From positions 1 to 64,000 of the IMG/VR virus record IMGVR_UViG_3300026484_000524: a stretch of 64,000 nucleotides of DNA; one strand, 5' to 3'. The translations under genes and the position numbers were made by a program. Positions within the stretch are counted from its first letter, which is position 1, and the number at the start of each line of letters is the position of its first letter. This document shows positions 34,815 to 44,792 of the stretch, piece by piece. The stretch is from a virus. Under the pieces are notes generated by a model. That model worked only from the letters and a program-made list of their open reading frames with translations, had not been told where the DNA came from and made no database searches.

Positions 34815-35939
34815 ATGATAGCATTTAGCCCAAAGTTTGTACATAACTTTTTTATAAACATGTATCAGTTTATTCTCAGACAGTTTGCAGAAGTATGTCC
34901 TAGAAAACCTTACCGACTCGTTGTAACAACGTATCAAAAAGCAATCCAAATGTTACATCAAAAAAGTTTAAATCAAGATATGTATGCTCTACAATATCCT
35001 TTACTTATCTTACAGCCAAATTCTTATACATTGGATGAGCAGGTGAATAATTTATGGCGCTTTGGAAATCGTATGACTGCTTATGCCTTACGTCCTCAAA
35101 AGGGAATTTTAAAATTTGGTGACTTTGAAATTCTATACACTACATTAATGTATCGAATGACGTTTGATGTCTTCTACCTTGGAGAGTCTCATTTTGAAAT
35201 TATTGACGCATTAAATGCCTTTTACCGAAAATTTACGCGATATTACAAATACTTCAACAATATTCCTGGATACATATATCTTACAGACGCAATAAAAGAC
35301 ATCATTGCAAAATATGATATTCCAATGGATGCATTACTTGAACATCCTCAGTTTCTATTTCGTTACGAAAATAAATACAATCAGCATTTGTATATGTATT
35401 TAATGCCATACTCGATTTTCTTTAGAATTACTGATATTACCGATGGTAGTAATTATATGGGTGAACAAGAATTACCAACGTATCGTATTCAATGCGCATG
35501 TGAGTGCATGTTTAATGTACCAAATGAAATTTACTTTAGCTACCGTCCAAAGCTTGATATTATCAGACTTGAACTTGGTGTAGAAAATCAAATTGCATAC
35601 TCCGATATATACTGGTACAACTACCGTCCAAGTAAATTTGGAGTTACTTTACTTCAAGCAACTGACTTTGACGATCCATGCATACTATCTATATCTAAAA
35701 ACATTCTCAAAAACTACTCACTTAATCAACTACAAATATATTACGTTGAATATCAAACTGGAAAGGAAATTATTTTAGATAACGTTGAAAAATATATCGA
35801 CGATCGCCTAATTCATTTTAAAATTAAAAATGTGGATTCTAGAAAAGGTTTTCTAGAGCTTGTTTTAGTTCATCCAGATTTCGTTCCAAAAATAAAAGAA
35901 GGTAAAGCTCAGGAATTACTCGATGGATTTGAAAACTAA
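34815..35939 (+). CDS. Structural-type protein, 374 aa
   Basis: The ribosome-binding site is poor (GTGAGTGTGGTG), unusual for this window, so the start is less certain; an ATG 15 codons in is an alternative. The protein is Tyr/Phe/Asn-rich, with a helical N-terminal part and a beta C-terminal part. It contains CACECM near residue 230. It overlaps the next gene by 17 bases. No family is recognised. Confidence 0.6.
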   Translation: MIAFSPKFVHNFFINMYQFILRQFAEVCPRKPYRLVVTTYQKAIQMLHQKSLNQDMYALQYPLLILQPNSYTLDEQVNNLWRFGNRMTAYALRPQKGILKFGDFEILYTTLMYRMTFDVFYLGESHFEIIDALNAFYRKFTRYYKYFNNIPGYIYLTDAIKDIIAKYDIPMDALLEHPQFLFRYENKYNQHLYMYLMPYSIFFRITDITDGSNYMGEQELPTYRIQCACECMFNVPNEIYFSYRPKLDIIRLELGVENQIAYSDIYWYNYRPSKFGVTLLQATDFDDPCILSISKNILKNYSLNQLQIYYVEYQTGKEIILDNVEKYIDDRLIHFKIKNVDSRKGFLELVLVHPDFVPKIKEGKAQELLDGFEN

Positions 35940-38250
35940 AATCCTAATCTACTTATATCTGCATTACGATTACGATGCTAAAGGTATTACACTATTTGGA
36001 TTATACGATTATGAAGCAAGTTTATGCGCAAAATATATTTTTAAGCAATTTAATCTCAAATCATTTGCGCAAGATATAAATGCAGATCCAAAACGTTATT
36101 CCTCATATTTAGACTACGTCATTGAGGCAAGATTATTTCCAGATAATGCAAATTGTATTAAAGTGATTAATGAGGATATTCGCGTTAGAATCCTGGAGTC
36201 TCAAGAAGATCCTGATGTTTTCCTAAATTACTTTATAACACAGTACAATAATTTGCTCAAAGGAAATACACTGCAAGATTGTGACTTTGAGTTTGATAAG
36301 GCATATTTAAGTATACAAAGTTATTTACTAATTCTCAAAAAATTTGCAGAATTGCTACAAATAAAACTGCCTGAAAATTTAAATAGACTTTGTGAAGAAT
36401 TATATGCATACATTGAAAACAACTGGGATAATCTTGATGATGAAACAAAAGCAAATATCTTACCAAATGTTTGCTTTTATAAGTTTGATATTCTTCAGGA
36501 TTTCTCACAGCCTATTCAAATCAATTTTATGCAAAAACCACTTTTTATCGACTTTAAATCAGAGCTTCAAACCTACTTGAAATTATACCTTGAAAATCAC
36601 GTATTTGATTTAGGAATCGTCGATGATAATAAACGCACTTGTCTCGATATTTTCCCAGTTGTTAAAAAAGCAACAAATGTTTTAAATGTCAATCTTTCAA
36701 AACAAGAGTTTTACTGGAAACGTTTAAACCCAACTACAAACTATGGATACTTCAAGTTTTATTATGACTTGCAATTTGATAATCTAAAGGCAATTGATTT
36801 GTATGGCAACTATCAGTATACCTTTAATAATGAGTATGAGGTTTATAGAGCAACTGAAATAGATTTAGATGAAGAAAGTGACTATTATTTATACTCGTTT
36901 TTAAAAGTACTCCAGGAAATTGGTAAAAAGCGATTAAAGAATGCATACAATGAGTTTAAAAATAGATTCCAATTGAATCTACAGGTTTCAGATTTGGATC
37001 CAGATAATTATGATAGTCGAAACCTATTGTTTGCATTAATTCTCTTTCGTATTTTCTATGAACTTGGATACTGGCAAACGCAATATGATTACAAGTATTA
37101 TGAAGAGTTAGTTACCTTTTTAAAAGATCAAATTCAAAGGTTTAATTGGGTTCCAGGTTTAGTTGAACTTGGAAAAAATACTGTAAACCTCATTCATATG
37201 ATTCTCTGGCTTATATTCAATGACGATGCATATTATAAGGCTTTATACAAGTGGTATTACGGAGCAAGTGAAAATCCAAGACTTTACTCTTTTCCACTCA
37301 AGTGGTTTTTATATGATACTGATACTATGATATATTACTGGCGTGAGGCTCATACAAAATATAGAATAGTTCCAAATGATGAAGGATACTGGTATATTCT
37401 ACACGTTTGGGATACAATTACGAAACTCCACTTCATTACCTATAACTGCTATCCGTATCCTTGCTCATTTGCTTTACATTTATTTAAATCAACATTTCAT
37501 ATTTTGTATATAATGTGTACTCAGAATATCTCCAGATATATAACTGCAATTACTAGATATGGTTGGCAATTGTGGCAATGGTATTCAGCTCCATTTTCTC
37601 CATGTATTGATCCATGGTGTATACCCTGTAGAGGCTGGGATGATCCTCCACGTTATAATGGTTCTTGTCCTAAAGTATGTCCAACTCCAAATCCAGGTTT
37701 AGCTTACAAATTTTACTACGATGTAATTCGTTTGCAATCAAATGACATTAAGTATCTTTTCAATTACACATTTGATGCATTTTTAGATAGGATAACTGAT
37801 AAGTTTCCTAAATGGCTACGTAAATACTATGGAATTTACGATAATTATGTGGACTATCGAATACTTGATACATTTTACGAGCATATTAAAACTATTGGAC
37901 GCGAGAGAAAGTATCAATATCTAAAGATTCAGGATCCCAGATATCCAAACAACTTTTTCAGATTTACACTTTACAATGGATTAATGGAAGTATGGGCCCA
38001 ATGCCCCTGGGAGGGGCATCTATCGCTTGTATGGAATTACTATTTCAAATGCGCGTTAGAAGTTGCAAATAATCCAACTCCAAAGGTATTTGCATACTAC
38101 TTCGGAGTACTAAAAGTCTTTTACAAAGCATTTTATAGCGCATATCTTGAGTTTCTATTTAACGAGGGACAACGATATTTAGATTCAATTGATAGACTAA
38201 GATATGCTGCAGAAAATTTAGCTGAAGCAATTAAACGCCGTCCTTGGTAG
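35923..38250 (+). CDS. Large structural-type protein with Cys cluster, 775 aa
   Basis: Begins 17 bases inside the previous gene. Tyr/Phe/Trp-rich, largely helical. At about residues 560-590 there is a Pro/Cys-rich loop (SPCIDPWCIPCRGWDDP, then SCPKVCP), giving the spacing C-x4-C-x2-C-x13-C-x3-C, possibly a metal site or disulphide knot. Its 3' end overlaps the convergent minus-strand gene by 20 bases. No DSN tripeptides occur here, in contrast to the minus-strand virion proteins. Function unknown. Confidence 0.65.
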   Translation: MDLKTKILIYLYLHYDYDAKGITLFGLYDYEASLCAKYIFKQFNLKSFAQDINADPKRYSSYLDYVIEARLFPDNANCIKVINEDIRVRILESQEDPDVFLNYFITQYNNLLKGNTLQDCDFEFDKAYLSIQSYLLILKKFAELLQIKLPENLNRLCEELYAYIENNWDNLDDETKANILPNVCFYKFDILQDFSQPIQINFMQKPLFIDFKSELQTYLKLYLENHVFDLGIVDDNKRTCLDIFPVVKKATNVLNVNLSKQEFYWKRLNPTTNYGYFKFYYDLQFDNLKAIDLYGNYQYTFNNEYEVYRATEIDLDEESDYYLYSFLKVLQEIGKKRLKNAYNEFKNRFQLNLQVSDLDPDNYDSRNLLFALILFRIFYELGYWQTQYDYKYYEELVTFLKDQIQRFNWVPGLVELGKNTVNLIHMILWLIFNDDAYYKALYKWYYGASENPRLYSFPLKWFLYDTDTMIYYWREAHTKYRIVPNDEGYWYILHVWDTITKLHFITYNCYPYPCSFALHLFKSTFHILYIMCTQNISRYITAITRYGWQLWQWYSAPFSPCIDPWCIPCRGWDDPPRYNGSCPKVCPTPNPGLAYKFYYDVIRLQSNDIKYLFNYTFDAFLDRITDKFPKWLRKYYGIYDNYVDYRILDTFYEHIKTIGRERKYQYLKIQDPRYPNNFFRFTLYNGLMEVWAQCPWEGHLSLVWNYYFKCALEVANNPTPKVFAYYFGVLKVFYKAFYSAYLEFLFNEGQRYLDSIDRLRYAAENLAEAIKRRPW

Positions 38251-39829
38251 CAAAATGCAATTTAAATATCGGAATAAGATGACTTGGAAGAGGTTTTTTC
38301 TCAACAAGGTATTTATATATGATTTCAAGAATATTTTCGTTGAAGTTTAGTGTAAGTGTTTTACTTAAATCTAAAAGTAATTCCTCAATTAATTCATCAT
38401 ATATTTGCCCTTCGTTGAATGCTTGACGAATAATATTTGCAGCTTGATAATTTGAAGTGTATCCTAAGGTATCTAAAACTGCAAACAATGCAAATTTTTG
38501 TTTGTCAGTTAGTTTCTCAAGGTTTTGAAAGAGAATATCTAGATTCGGAAGTAGTAAGTTGTATGATAGCAACGAGATGTTATAGTATCCTTGTGTAGAT
38601 ACATTTTTCCAAATGATGTCAAGGATTTTACTTGCTTTTTCAAAATCCAATTTTGGTAGAGTTATAATTGTAGGTAAACGAGTTATATTGTTTTCTCTGA
38701 TGATAGCTAGAATATCACTTGGTTTAAAATACTCTTCAAATTGAAATTCGTAATGAAATTTATCCAAACATTTTGTATTGTAAATATTCAATGCAGCAAG
38801 CATATCCTGTTTTAATTTTGGTACATTTTGACTTTCTAAAAATGAATAAACCTCTTGCCAATCCTCAGTGTCTTTAGTCTCTTGCTTTTCCTCAGCATTC
38901 AATGTATTCAAGTTATCAGATACATCTTGATCTTCAAATGTAGGAGGAGCCTGTTGCGGCTCCTCCTTATTTGACTCGCATTCATCAATTAATTTTTGAA
39001 AGCTTAATGGTAATGCATCAAAATCTGAATCTACATTAGATTCCTGGCTACTACTATTTACTGATATTAAATTTGTAGGAATTTCGGGTTCAATTTCGGG
39101 TTCTACATCATTGGAATTCTTCGGACTTACAATTTCGTTAATTTGCGGAATTTCTGGTTCCTCGGGTTTATTTACGATATTTTGAGGAATGATAGGTTCT
39201 ATATTTACTGGATTTGAAATAGCCGGAATTATCGGGTTTGTATCAACAGTTGTTTGTTTTGCTTTAGCATATAATTGAAGATTTTCAAATTTCTTATCAA
39301 AATACACTTCAAGCATTTGTAGAAGAGGAGAAATTAATGTAAATTGATTTACAAGTACTGGGTAATTTGCAATATAACTAGATATCATGCTTACAAACAA
39401 GTGGAATTGTATTAAATCTATTTCAAATTCGTAGGTATTGGTTTTATTGTTACTTAAATTACGTTGCTTTAATTTGAAAAGAATATGAGAGTTTTTATGA
39501 ATGCAAGATATACTTACCTCTTGATTTTTGCGATTATTCACAATAGTTAAAGTGGCATATGAGTCACTTTGATTTATGAGTTTCTGAAGCTGAATATAAA
39601 ATGCATATACTTGCTCAAGGGAAGCAGTGAGCATGAATTTATCACCATGAACACTTGTATCCAAATTTGAGTACAAGCCAAAGGATAATTTTGCAGCATA
39701 ATTTGGAAGCTTAATTTTTGGTTTTATAAACCAAAGTCTAACTGCAAAATACAACTTGTACTTTGAAATAAATTGTTGGAATAAAATGGGACCCTCAATG
39801 TAAATGTACTTTCCGTTTACTGTAACCAT
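38231..39829 (-). CDS. Hypothetical protein with long disordered linker, 532 aa
   Basis: Strong GGAGGTG. An N-terminal folded domain (about residues 1-190) is joined by a low-complexity Pro/Glu/Ile/Asn linker (about 195-310) to a helical C-terminal domain (about 320-532). The linker gene segment contains a perfect hairpin that on the opposite strand acts as a terminator (38942-38980). The gene ends 20 bases inside the convergent plus-strand gene. It is last in the baseplate operon. No family is recognised. Confidence 0.65.
   Translation of the reverse strand: MVTVNGKYIYIEGPILFQQFISKYKLYFAVRLWFIKPKIKLPNYAAKLSFGLYSNLDTSVHGDKFMLTASLEQVYAFYIQLQKLINQSDSYATLTIVNNRKNQEVSISCIHKNSHILFKLKQRNLSNNKTNTYEFEIDLIQFHLFVSMISSYIANYPVLVNQFTLISPLLQMLEVYFDKKFENLQLYAKAKQTTVDTNPIIPAISNPVNIEPIIPQNIVNKPEEPEIPQINEIVSPKNSNDVEPEIEPEIPTNLISVNSSSQESNVDSDFDALPLSFQKLIDECESNKEEPQQAPPTFEDQDVSDNLNTLNAEEKQETKDTEDWQEVYSFLESQNVPKLKQDMLAALNIYNTKCLDKFHYEFQFEEYFKPSDILAIIRENNITRLPTIITLPKLDFEKASKILDIIWKNVSTQGYYNISLLSYNLLLPNLDILFQNLEKLTDKQKFALFAVLDTLGYTSNYQAANIIRQAFNEGQIYDELIEELLLDLSKTLTLNFNENILEIIYKYLVEKKPLPSHLIPIFKLHFATKDGV
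38942..38980 (+). terminator. Plus-strand terminator inside opposing gene, GACTCGC tail
   Basis: The plus strand reads a perfect 10-base-pair stem (AGGAGGAGCC/GGCTCCTCCT, loop TGTTGC) followed by TATTTGACTCGCA. The sequence after the stem matches the tails at 10047 (minus) and 28455 (minus). It is placed about 700 bases past the end of the plus-strand operon (38250), inside a minus-strand gene, and probably ends that operon. Confidence 0.65.
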
Positions 39830-39887
39830 TTATCACACCTCCTTTTTTCCTCATCTTTAAAACTATTTTCTTTTTACTTTGGATAAC

Positions 39888-39911
39888 ATGGGAATTTTTT
39901 ATGGGAATTTG
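39888..39911. repeat. 13-base tandem direct repeat in intergenic gap
   Basis: ATGGGAATTTTTT is followed at once by ATGGGAATTTGCT. The 104-base gap 39830-39933 between two minus-strand genes otherwise holds only the ribosome-binding site of the downstream gene. No stem-loop terminator was found in it. Confidence 0.5.
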
Positions 39912-39933
39912 CTCAATATTTATTTAGACGGAT

Positions 39934-41976
39934 CTATAATTTGAGACCTTCAACGATTTTCTTGATCATTTCGTTGACAGTGAGCATCCAACGTGCAGAT
40001 CCTGGAGAACCGGATGCTGTATAAGTAAATAGTGTATTGTAAATTGGTTGGATACTCAAGATGACATCAATATTTAGAAAACGTCCTTGATGTGTAAAGA
40101 TTTGTAAATCACCAGGACGTAATACTTGTATTTCTGTTACAACTCCCATAGGAATATATCCATGTCCTTTGATATTAACATTCAACACCCAAGGCCAACG
40201 ATACATATAAGTTCTATCTGCCCTTGGAGCACTCATAACAAGAAGCATTGTCAATGGCGTAATTACCATATCTATTAACTCTTGTCTATTTTCAATTGAT
40301 GCACTTAATCTGATTTTCATATTGTATGTCATAGAACATGTAGAGTCATGCCATACTTTTGGTACGTCAACTCTTTTACCAGAAAGCAATTGTCCTGCAA
40401 AAGAATTTGCAAATTTTTGACGCAATTCGGAAGTCATAGGAATTGCACCTAATATCTTATCTAAAGTTGAACCCATAAAGGTTGCAACTTCTCCAAAAGG
40501 ACCAAACATTTCCTTTAAACTTGAGGAAAGCATCTTTTTAAATGCATCCCAATTACCACCACTTAAATATGCAAAATCTCGAGCAAGTGAACCAATTGTA
40601 TTATTCACTTCTTGGAATGTAGATTCTCCATAACTATTCGTAATTACGTCCTGAGCTGAGAAATGTTGTAGTGCAAATTTAAATGGAGCATGTCCTATTT
40701 TACTAGGAGATACTCCTGCATAACTAAGTATCTGCATTACAATTGATAGGAATTTTGATGAATAGTCAACAAAGTCCCAAGCGTTAAGCATTGATGAGGA
40801 TCCATTGTATTTCATTTCTCCTACAAAGATTTCAGCTACAACAAAATTATTATCCCACTTAAATGGAATTTGCTCTCCCAACACCTGTAGCTCTACAATT
40901 TCTGGAAGTCCATATATTACCTCTTGTAATGGAATTTGAGAGTAATTGGTAGATGCCTTTGTAAGAACATCAGGTTGTGCTAAGATGTTTTCAGTTGGAC
41001 TTTGCGTTGCTGCATGTGCTCTTGGAATTGATGGTAAAAGCGTATTACTACCGGGTAAATCAGGAGATCCGTAGGTAGTATTCGTATCAGGAGTGTTGTA
41101 AGCACTAGTATCTGTAGCAGAACTTGAAGCACTTGGTGAACCATGCGTTGGTTCAGTCTTAGTAGGAATAATTTTTAAATCGGGACTTGGAATAGCACTT
41201 AACATTGGACCTGTTGTAGCATATTCAGAAAGCGGTTTATCGTTTAGATACACCTGTTTATTTAAAAGCGATATGTTTTCAGGCGAAGGTAAAACATTTT
41301 GGAGCATTTGAATTAGAGAATCGGGAATATTAGGATTCTGTAGGATTTGCTCGTTGAAATCTGTATTATAACGTTGCAAATTTGATTTGTATTGTGCAAG
41401 TGTATTATCAAGCATTGAAGACAAACTGTTTATTTGGCTATCCAATTGAGATAGAATTGGAGCTATATAGGGACTTAGATTTGGATCATCGACATATTTT
41501 TCTAAAGTCTCTTTTGCATTTTTTAGCAAATCCAGTTTTGTTTGAGTAATTTTTGCATCAACAGCCAATTGTAATAGATTGTCGTATTCATTATGGAGAT
41601 CAGTTCCTGGAGGATAAGGATTATATTTTGGAAAGGATATCGAGTCGAGTTCTTCAAGTGCTTTATCAACCGAGTCGATATATTGATTAAATTGGGCGAG
41701 CTTTTCATAAGTTTTAAATGTAGAATCGTATTTATTTAAAACATCATCTAATTTTGATTTAAGCTGAGATTTTTCTTGCTCGAGAGATTTAAGTTGTGAC
41801 TGTAATTCATTGTAATAATCAGTGTTTGTAAGATTACGCGCTTTCAGCACTTGGAGCTGATCATTAATTGCATTAATCCTGGTATCGTAATCATCAATCA
41901 TTGATTGTAAGCTTGCTGTCTCTTGTTTGAATGCACTGAGTTTTGCTTTAAGTGCATCTAGTGTAAGCTGAAGCAT
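39934..41976 (-). CDS. Baseplate/tail protein with coiled-coil N-terminus, 680 aa
   Basis: ATG 41976 (MLQLTLDALK) has AGGTGG just upstream; the GTG two codons earlier is less likely. Residues 1-110 are a long coiled coil, with further helices to about 245, then a Ser/Thr/Pro-rich linker (about 270-330). The C-terminal domain (about 345-680) contains VWHDSTCSMTYNMKIRLSAS and then PWVLNVNIKGHGYIPMGVV, and near its end RFLNIDVILSIQPIYNTLF. This order is similar to tail-hub or tube-initiator-like structural proteins of other large myoviruses. The assignment to the tail hub/tube cap is tentative and rests on this pattern and on position next to baseplate genes. Confidence 0.55.
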   Translation of the reverse strand: MLQLTLDALKAKLSAFKQETASLQSMIDDYDTRINAINDQLQVLKARNLTNTDYYNELQSQLKSLEQEKSQLKSKLDDVLNKYDSTFKTYEKLAQFNQYIDSVDKALEELDSISFPKYNPYPPGTDLHNEYDNLLQLAVDAKITQTKLDLLKNAKETLEKYVDDPNLSPYIAPILSQLDSQINSLSSMLDNTLAQYKSNLQRYNTDFNEQILQNPNIPDSLIQMLQNVLPSPENISLLNKQVYLNDKPLSEYATTGPMLSAIPSPDLKIIPTKTEPTHGSPSASSSATDTSAYNTPDTNTTYGSPDLPGSNTLLPSIPRAHAATQSPTENILAQPDVLTKASTNYSQIPLQEVIYGLPEIVELQVLGEQIPFKWDNNFVVAEIFVGEMKYNGSSSMLNAWDFVDYSSKFLSIVMQILSYAGVSPSKIGHAPFKFALQHFSAQDVITNSYGESTFQEVNNTIGSLARDFAYLSGGNWDAFKKMLSSSLKEMFGPFGEVATFMGSTLDKILGAIPMTSELRQKFANSFAGQLLSGKRVDVPKVWHDSTCSMTYNMKIRLSASIENRQELIDMVITPLTMLLVMSAPRADRTYMYRWPWVLNVNIKGHGYIPMGVVTEIQVLRPGDLQIFTHQGRFLNIDVILSIQPIYNTLFTYTASGSPGSARWMLTVNEMIKKIVEGLKL

Positions 41977-41986
41977 AACCACCTGC

Positions 41987-44791
41987 CTATGGATTTAAAT
42001 TAACAAATGCATTTATTAGAAAGTCATAAAAAGTATTCGGAATTAGTTTTGTTTTATACATATCCTTTATTTTGTATTTTAAGGTGGAAATAAAGAATTT
42101 ATCAACAATTTCGTCTATATTCAGGTAACGCGCAAAGATGTAGCTGTGATAGGGAATGTAGCTCAACAAATACCAAAATTCAAAATCAGAATCGCATAAT
42201 GCATTAAGACTTTCAACATCTATAAAACTTGCAAGATAAGTTTTATCACATTTTTGATGAAGACTTGCGAAAAACTTATCGTTATACAAAATTGTTGGAT
42301 CTTTTATAAAATACTTGAATGAATTTGGTAAAATTCGAATCTGCTCGGTAAGTGAAAGATTGTAGATAATTAATGCTTCTGGGATAAGGGTTGAAAGATA
42401 TGTTTGATACTCTATAATTTGAATGATATCTAAAAGTGTAAGTATTTTTGGCTTCAAGTAGTATTTATTATCAATTACATCAAGATAAGTGTAATCTGGG
42501 AATAAATCTAAAATCGAAATGTTATGCATGAAAATTCCAAAAATTTTCTTCCACTTTGAAAAATCATAGACGGTTTCAAGATTTGCAAATTCTCTTGATG
42601 AGAAATACTCAAGAGAATATCCCGCTTGTCGCCATCTATAAATTACTTGATTGTCAATTTGACTTAAATACGCATCTTTATTTACAAAGATTTTTCGTAG
42701 CATAGGGTATATCTTATACTTCTCATTGTTTGTATAGTAGAAGACATTATCATTTTTCAAAAGCTCATCAATATAAAGTTGTACTAGGAAAGCTTTATTG
42801 AAAACATACTGAATTTGCGATACATCTAAGGATTGACAAACAACTGGAATCTTCCTTGCAATAGATGCATAAATTACATCGCGAATATTTACAGGTTTTG
42901 TGTAATCATCGTATATAAGAAATTGGAGAAAACTTTTGTTTTTGTACGTTGGTAAATCAAAGAAAAATGAACTTAAAGCAAGCCATGTAAAGTATAGTTT
43001 AAATTGATATCCGTAAATTGGGAAAGTTTTGTCGAGAACTGCTTCAAATAGCATGTGTATAAAATCATGATATTCATTTGGAAATTGCTTGATGAATACA
43101 TCGAGAAAATAATTAATGTGATTAATTAATTGACGAGTGATATTTTCGGCAAAATTCTTGAAGTTATGAGTGAAAAAGTAATACATTGTAAATATAAAAT
43201 CCAAGTATGTGATAAATTGGTATAGATGTTTTCTAAGGAAGGCAACAAGTTGGGAACGATAGTGTTTCCAGAAATTATTTTTGTTATAGATGAATGTATT
43301 GTTATATTGTGATAAGTCAAAGTAGTATGCATAGGATTTAGCTTCGTTTTCAAATTTTACCTTTTGGAAACCTGAAAGTAAATCTGATAGCTCCTTAATT
43401 ACATCGAATTCATAAAACGAAATATCAATTTCGTTAATAAGCTTATCAATGCGTTCTATTGCCTTTTTATACTGTTGTAAAAACTGACGATTACCTGTTT
43501 CTAAAAATGAAATAAATGTATCAAGAGAAATAGAATTTGCAAGTAATGCTAAAAATTTATTACGATATATCGAGTAGAGATATTCTTTTATTTTCCGCGT
43601 AAAAATTTTTACATTGATTTTGTATTTTTCAAGTAGTTGTGAAACATGTGGATTCTGAAACATTTCCATCAAAGTATTATAATATGCGCTAGCGATTGCT
43701 TTTGCACCATAATCCGCTAGATTCTCAATGAATTTTGTAGTTAGTAATTCTTTGTATCGAGATATTATTCTTTGGAATAACTCGCGATTAAATGTAAAAT
43801 GGCTTTGGAGATATTTGAAATGAAAATCGTTGTTTATTTTACTTGCATAAATGTTGGAGTCAATCGATAAATTCAACTTATCGGTAAGATAAATTGTAAA
43901 GCTTTCATCATACTGCAATTGAAGATAGTATTTATAATACTCCAGTGCATTGTAAAAGATATTGCTAATTGCAGGAAGTGAAGATGCATCTATATCAAAA
44001 TTAAATTTCCTTTCAAACGGTAGCTGTAGATATACATTAGCAAAATCTATGAATTTTTCAACGTCAGTATCATACTGTCCATCTAGTAGCTTTTTAACTA
44101 TTGATGCATAGTATGAAGTTTGTTTTGTACCTACAAAGTAGGAGACAAACTCATTATAATCAACGGAACTCAAAAATTTTGCCTGATGCTTTAAAAAATG
44201 AATCATAAAAATTTGAATGTAGTCCAAAAATGAAATTGATGTAAAGTCTGCAAATTTTGATACACATTCCCAGTAATGAGATGCAATTAAGTCAGTATCC
44301 AATTTATTACCTAATACTTCGGTTAAAAGCTCATTAAATAGCACTACGAAAAATTCTTGTAATGTAATTCTCTTAAAAAACTGATTATGTTTTGAATACA
44401 CGTTATACAAGTTTCCATTGGCAAGTAAAAATTTGAAGGACGTTATGAATTTACGAAAATACTGGGCATATTGTTTGATTAAGTAGGTTGGTATACGATT
44501 TTCTAAATCATTTTTATGAATTACGTATCTGAATAAAAAGTAGCAGAAATCATCCAGATTCTCAATGTATTTTAAATTGAGTAGAAAGATCCATAGGTAT
44601 ATGAGAAATGGGAGAGTGAGTGAGAATTTTCTATCGTAATTATCGAGATATTGTTGGATAAATTGTTTTTGCATATCTAAGATTCGAGCATTTAAATAAT
44701 CCTCAAATAAGCTTTCATTAGGATCGCCTTCAAAGAAAGATTTCTCATCAAATGGAAATAATAGGCGTTTTAAAGCTTTCTCAAATACCAT
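41987..44791 (-). CDS. Very large helical baseplate-operon protein, 934 aa
   Basis: The ATG lies just after the upstream stop, with GGAGG inside the upstream coding end, so the two are co-translated. The protein is Phe/Tyr/Leu/Ile-rich and almost entirely helical, with very few Gly or Pro. It resembles the 627-residue protein at 52194 in composition. It may be a baseplate wedge or other structural scaffold. No known family is recognised. Confidence 0.65.
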   Translation of the reverse strand: MVFEKALKRLLFPFDEKSFFEGDPNESLFEDYLNARILDMQKQFIQQYLDNYDRKFSLTLPFLIYLWIFLLNLKYIENLDDFCYFLFRYVIHKNDLENRIPTYLIKQYAQYFRKFITSFKFLLANGNLYNVYSKHNQFFKRITLQEFFVVLFNELLTEVLGNKLDTDLIASHYWECVSKFADFTSISFLDYIQIFMIHFLKHQAKFLSSVDYNEFVSYFVGTKQTSYYASIVKKLLDGQYDTDVEKFIDFANVYLQLPFERKFNFDIDASSLPAISNIFYNALEYYKYYLQLQYDESFTIYLTDKLNLSIDSNIYASKINNDFHFKYLQSHFTFNRELFQRIISRYKELLTTKFIENLADYGAKAIASAYYNTLMEMFQNPHVSQLLEKYKINVKIFTRKIKEYLYSIYRNKFLALLANSISLDTFISFLETGNRQFLQQYKKAIERIDKLINEIDISFYEFDVIKELSDLLSGFQKVKFENEAKSYAYYFDLSQYNNTFIYNKNNFWKHYRSQLVAFLRKHLYQFITYLDFIFTMYYFFTHNFKNFAENITRQLINHINYFLDVFIKQFPNEYHDFIHMLFEAVLDKTFPIYGYQFKLYFTWLALSSFFFDLPTYKNKSFLQFLIYDDYTKPVNIRDVIYASIARKIPVVCQSLDVSQIQYVFNKAFLVQLYIDELLKNDNVFYYTNNEKYKIYPMLRKIFVNKDAYLSQIDNQVIYRWRQAGYSLEYFSSREFANLETVYDFSKWKKIFGIFMHNISILDLFPDYTYLDVIDNKYYLKPKILTLLDIIQIIEYQTYLSTLIPEALIIYNLSLTEQIRILPNSFKYFIKDPTILYNDKFFASLHQKCDKTYLASFIDVESLNALCDSDFEFWYLLSYIPYHSYIFARYLNIDEIVDKFFISTLKYKIKDMYKTKLIPNTFYDFLINAFVNLNP

Positions 44792-44792
44792 A

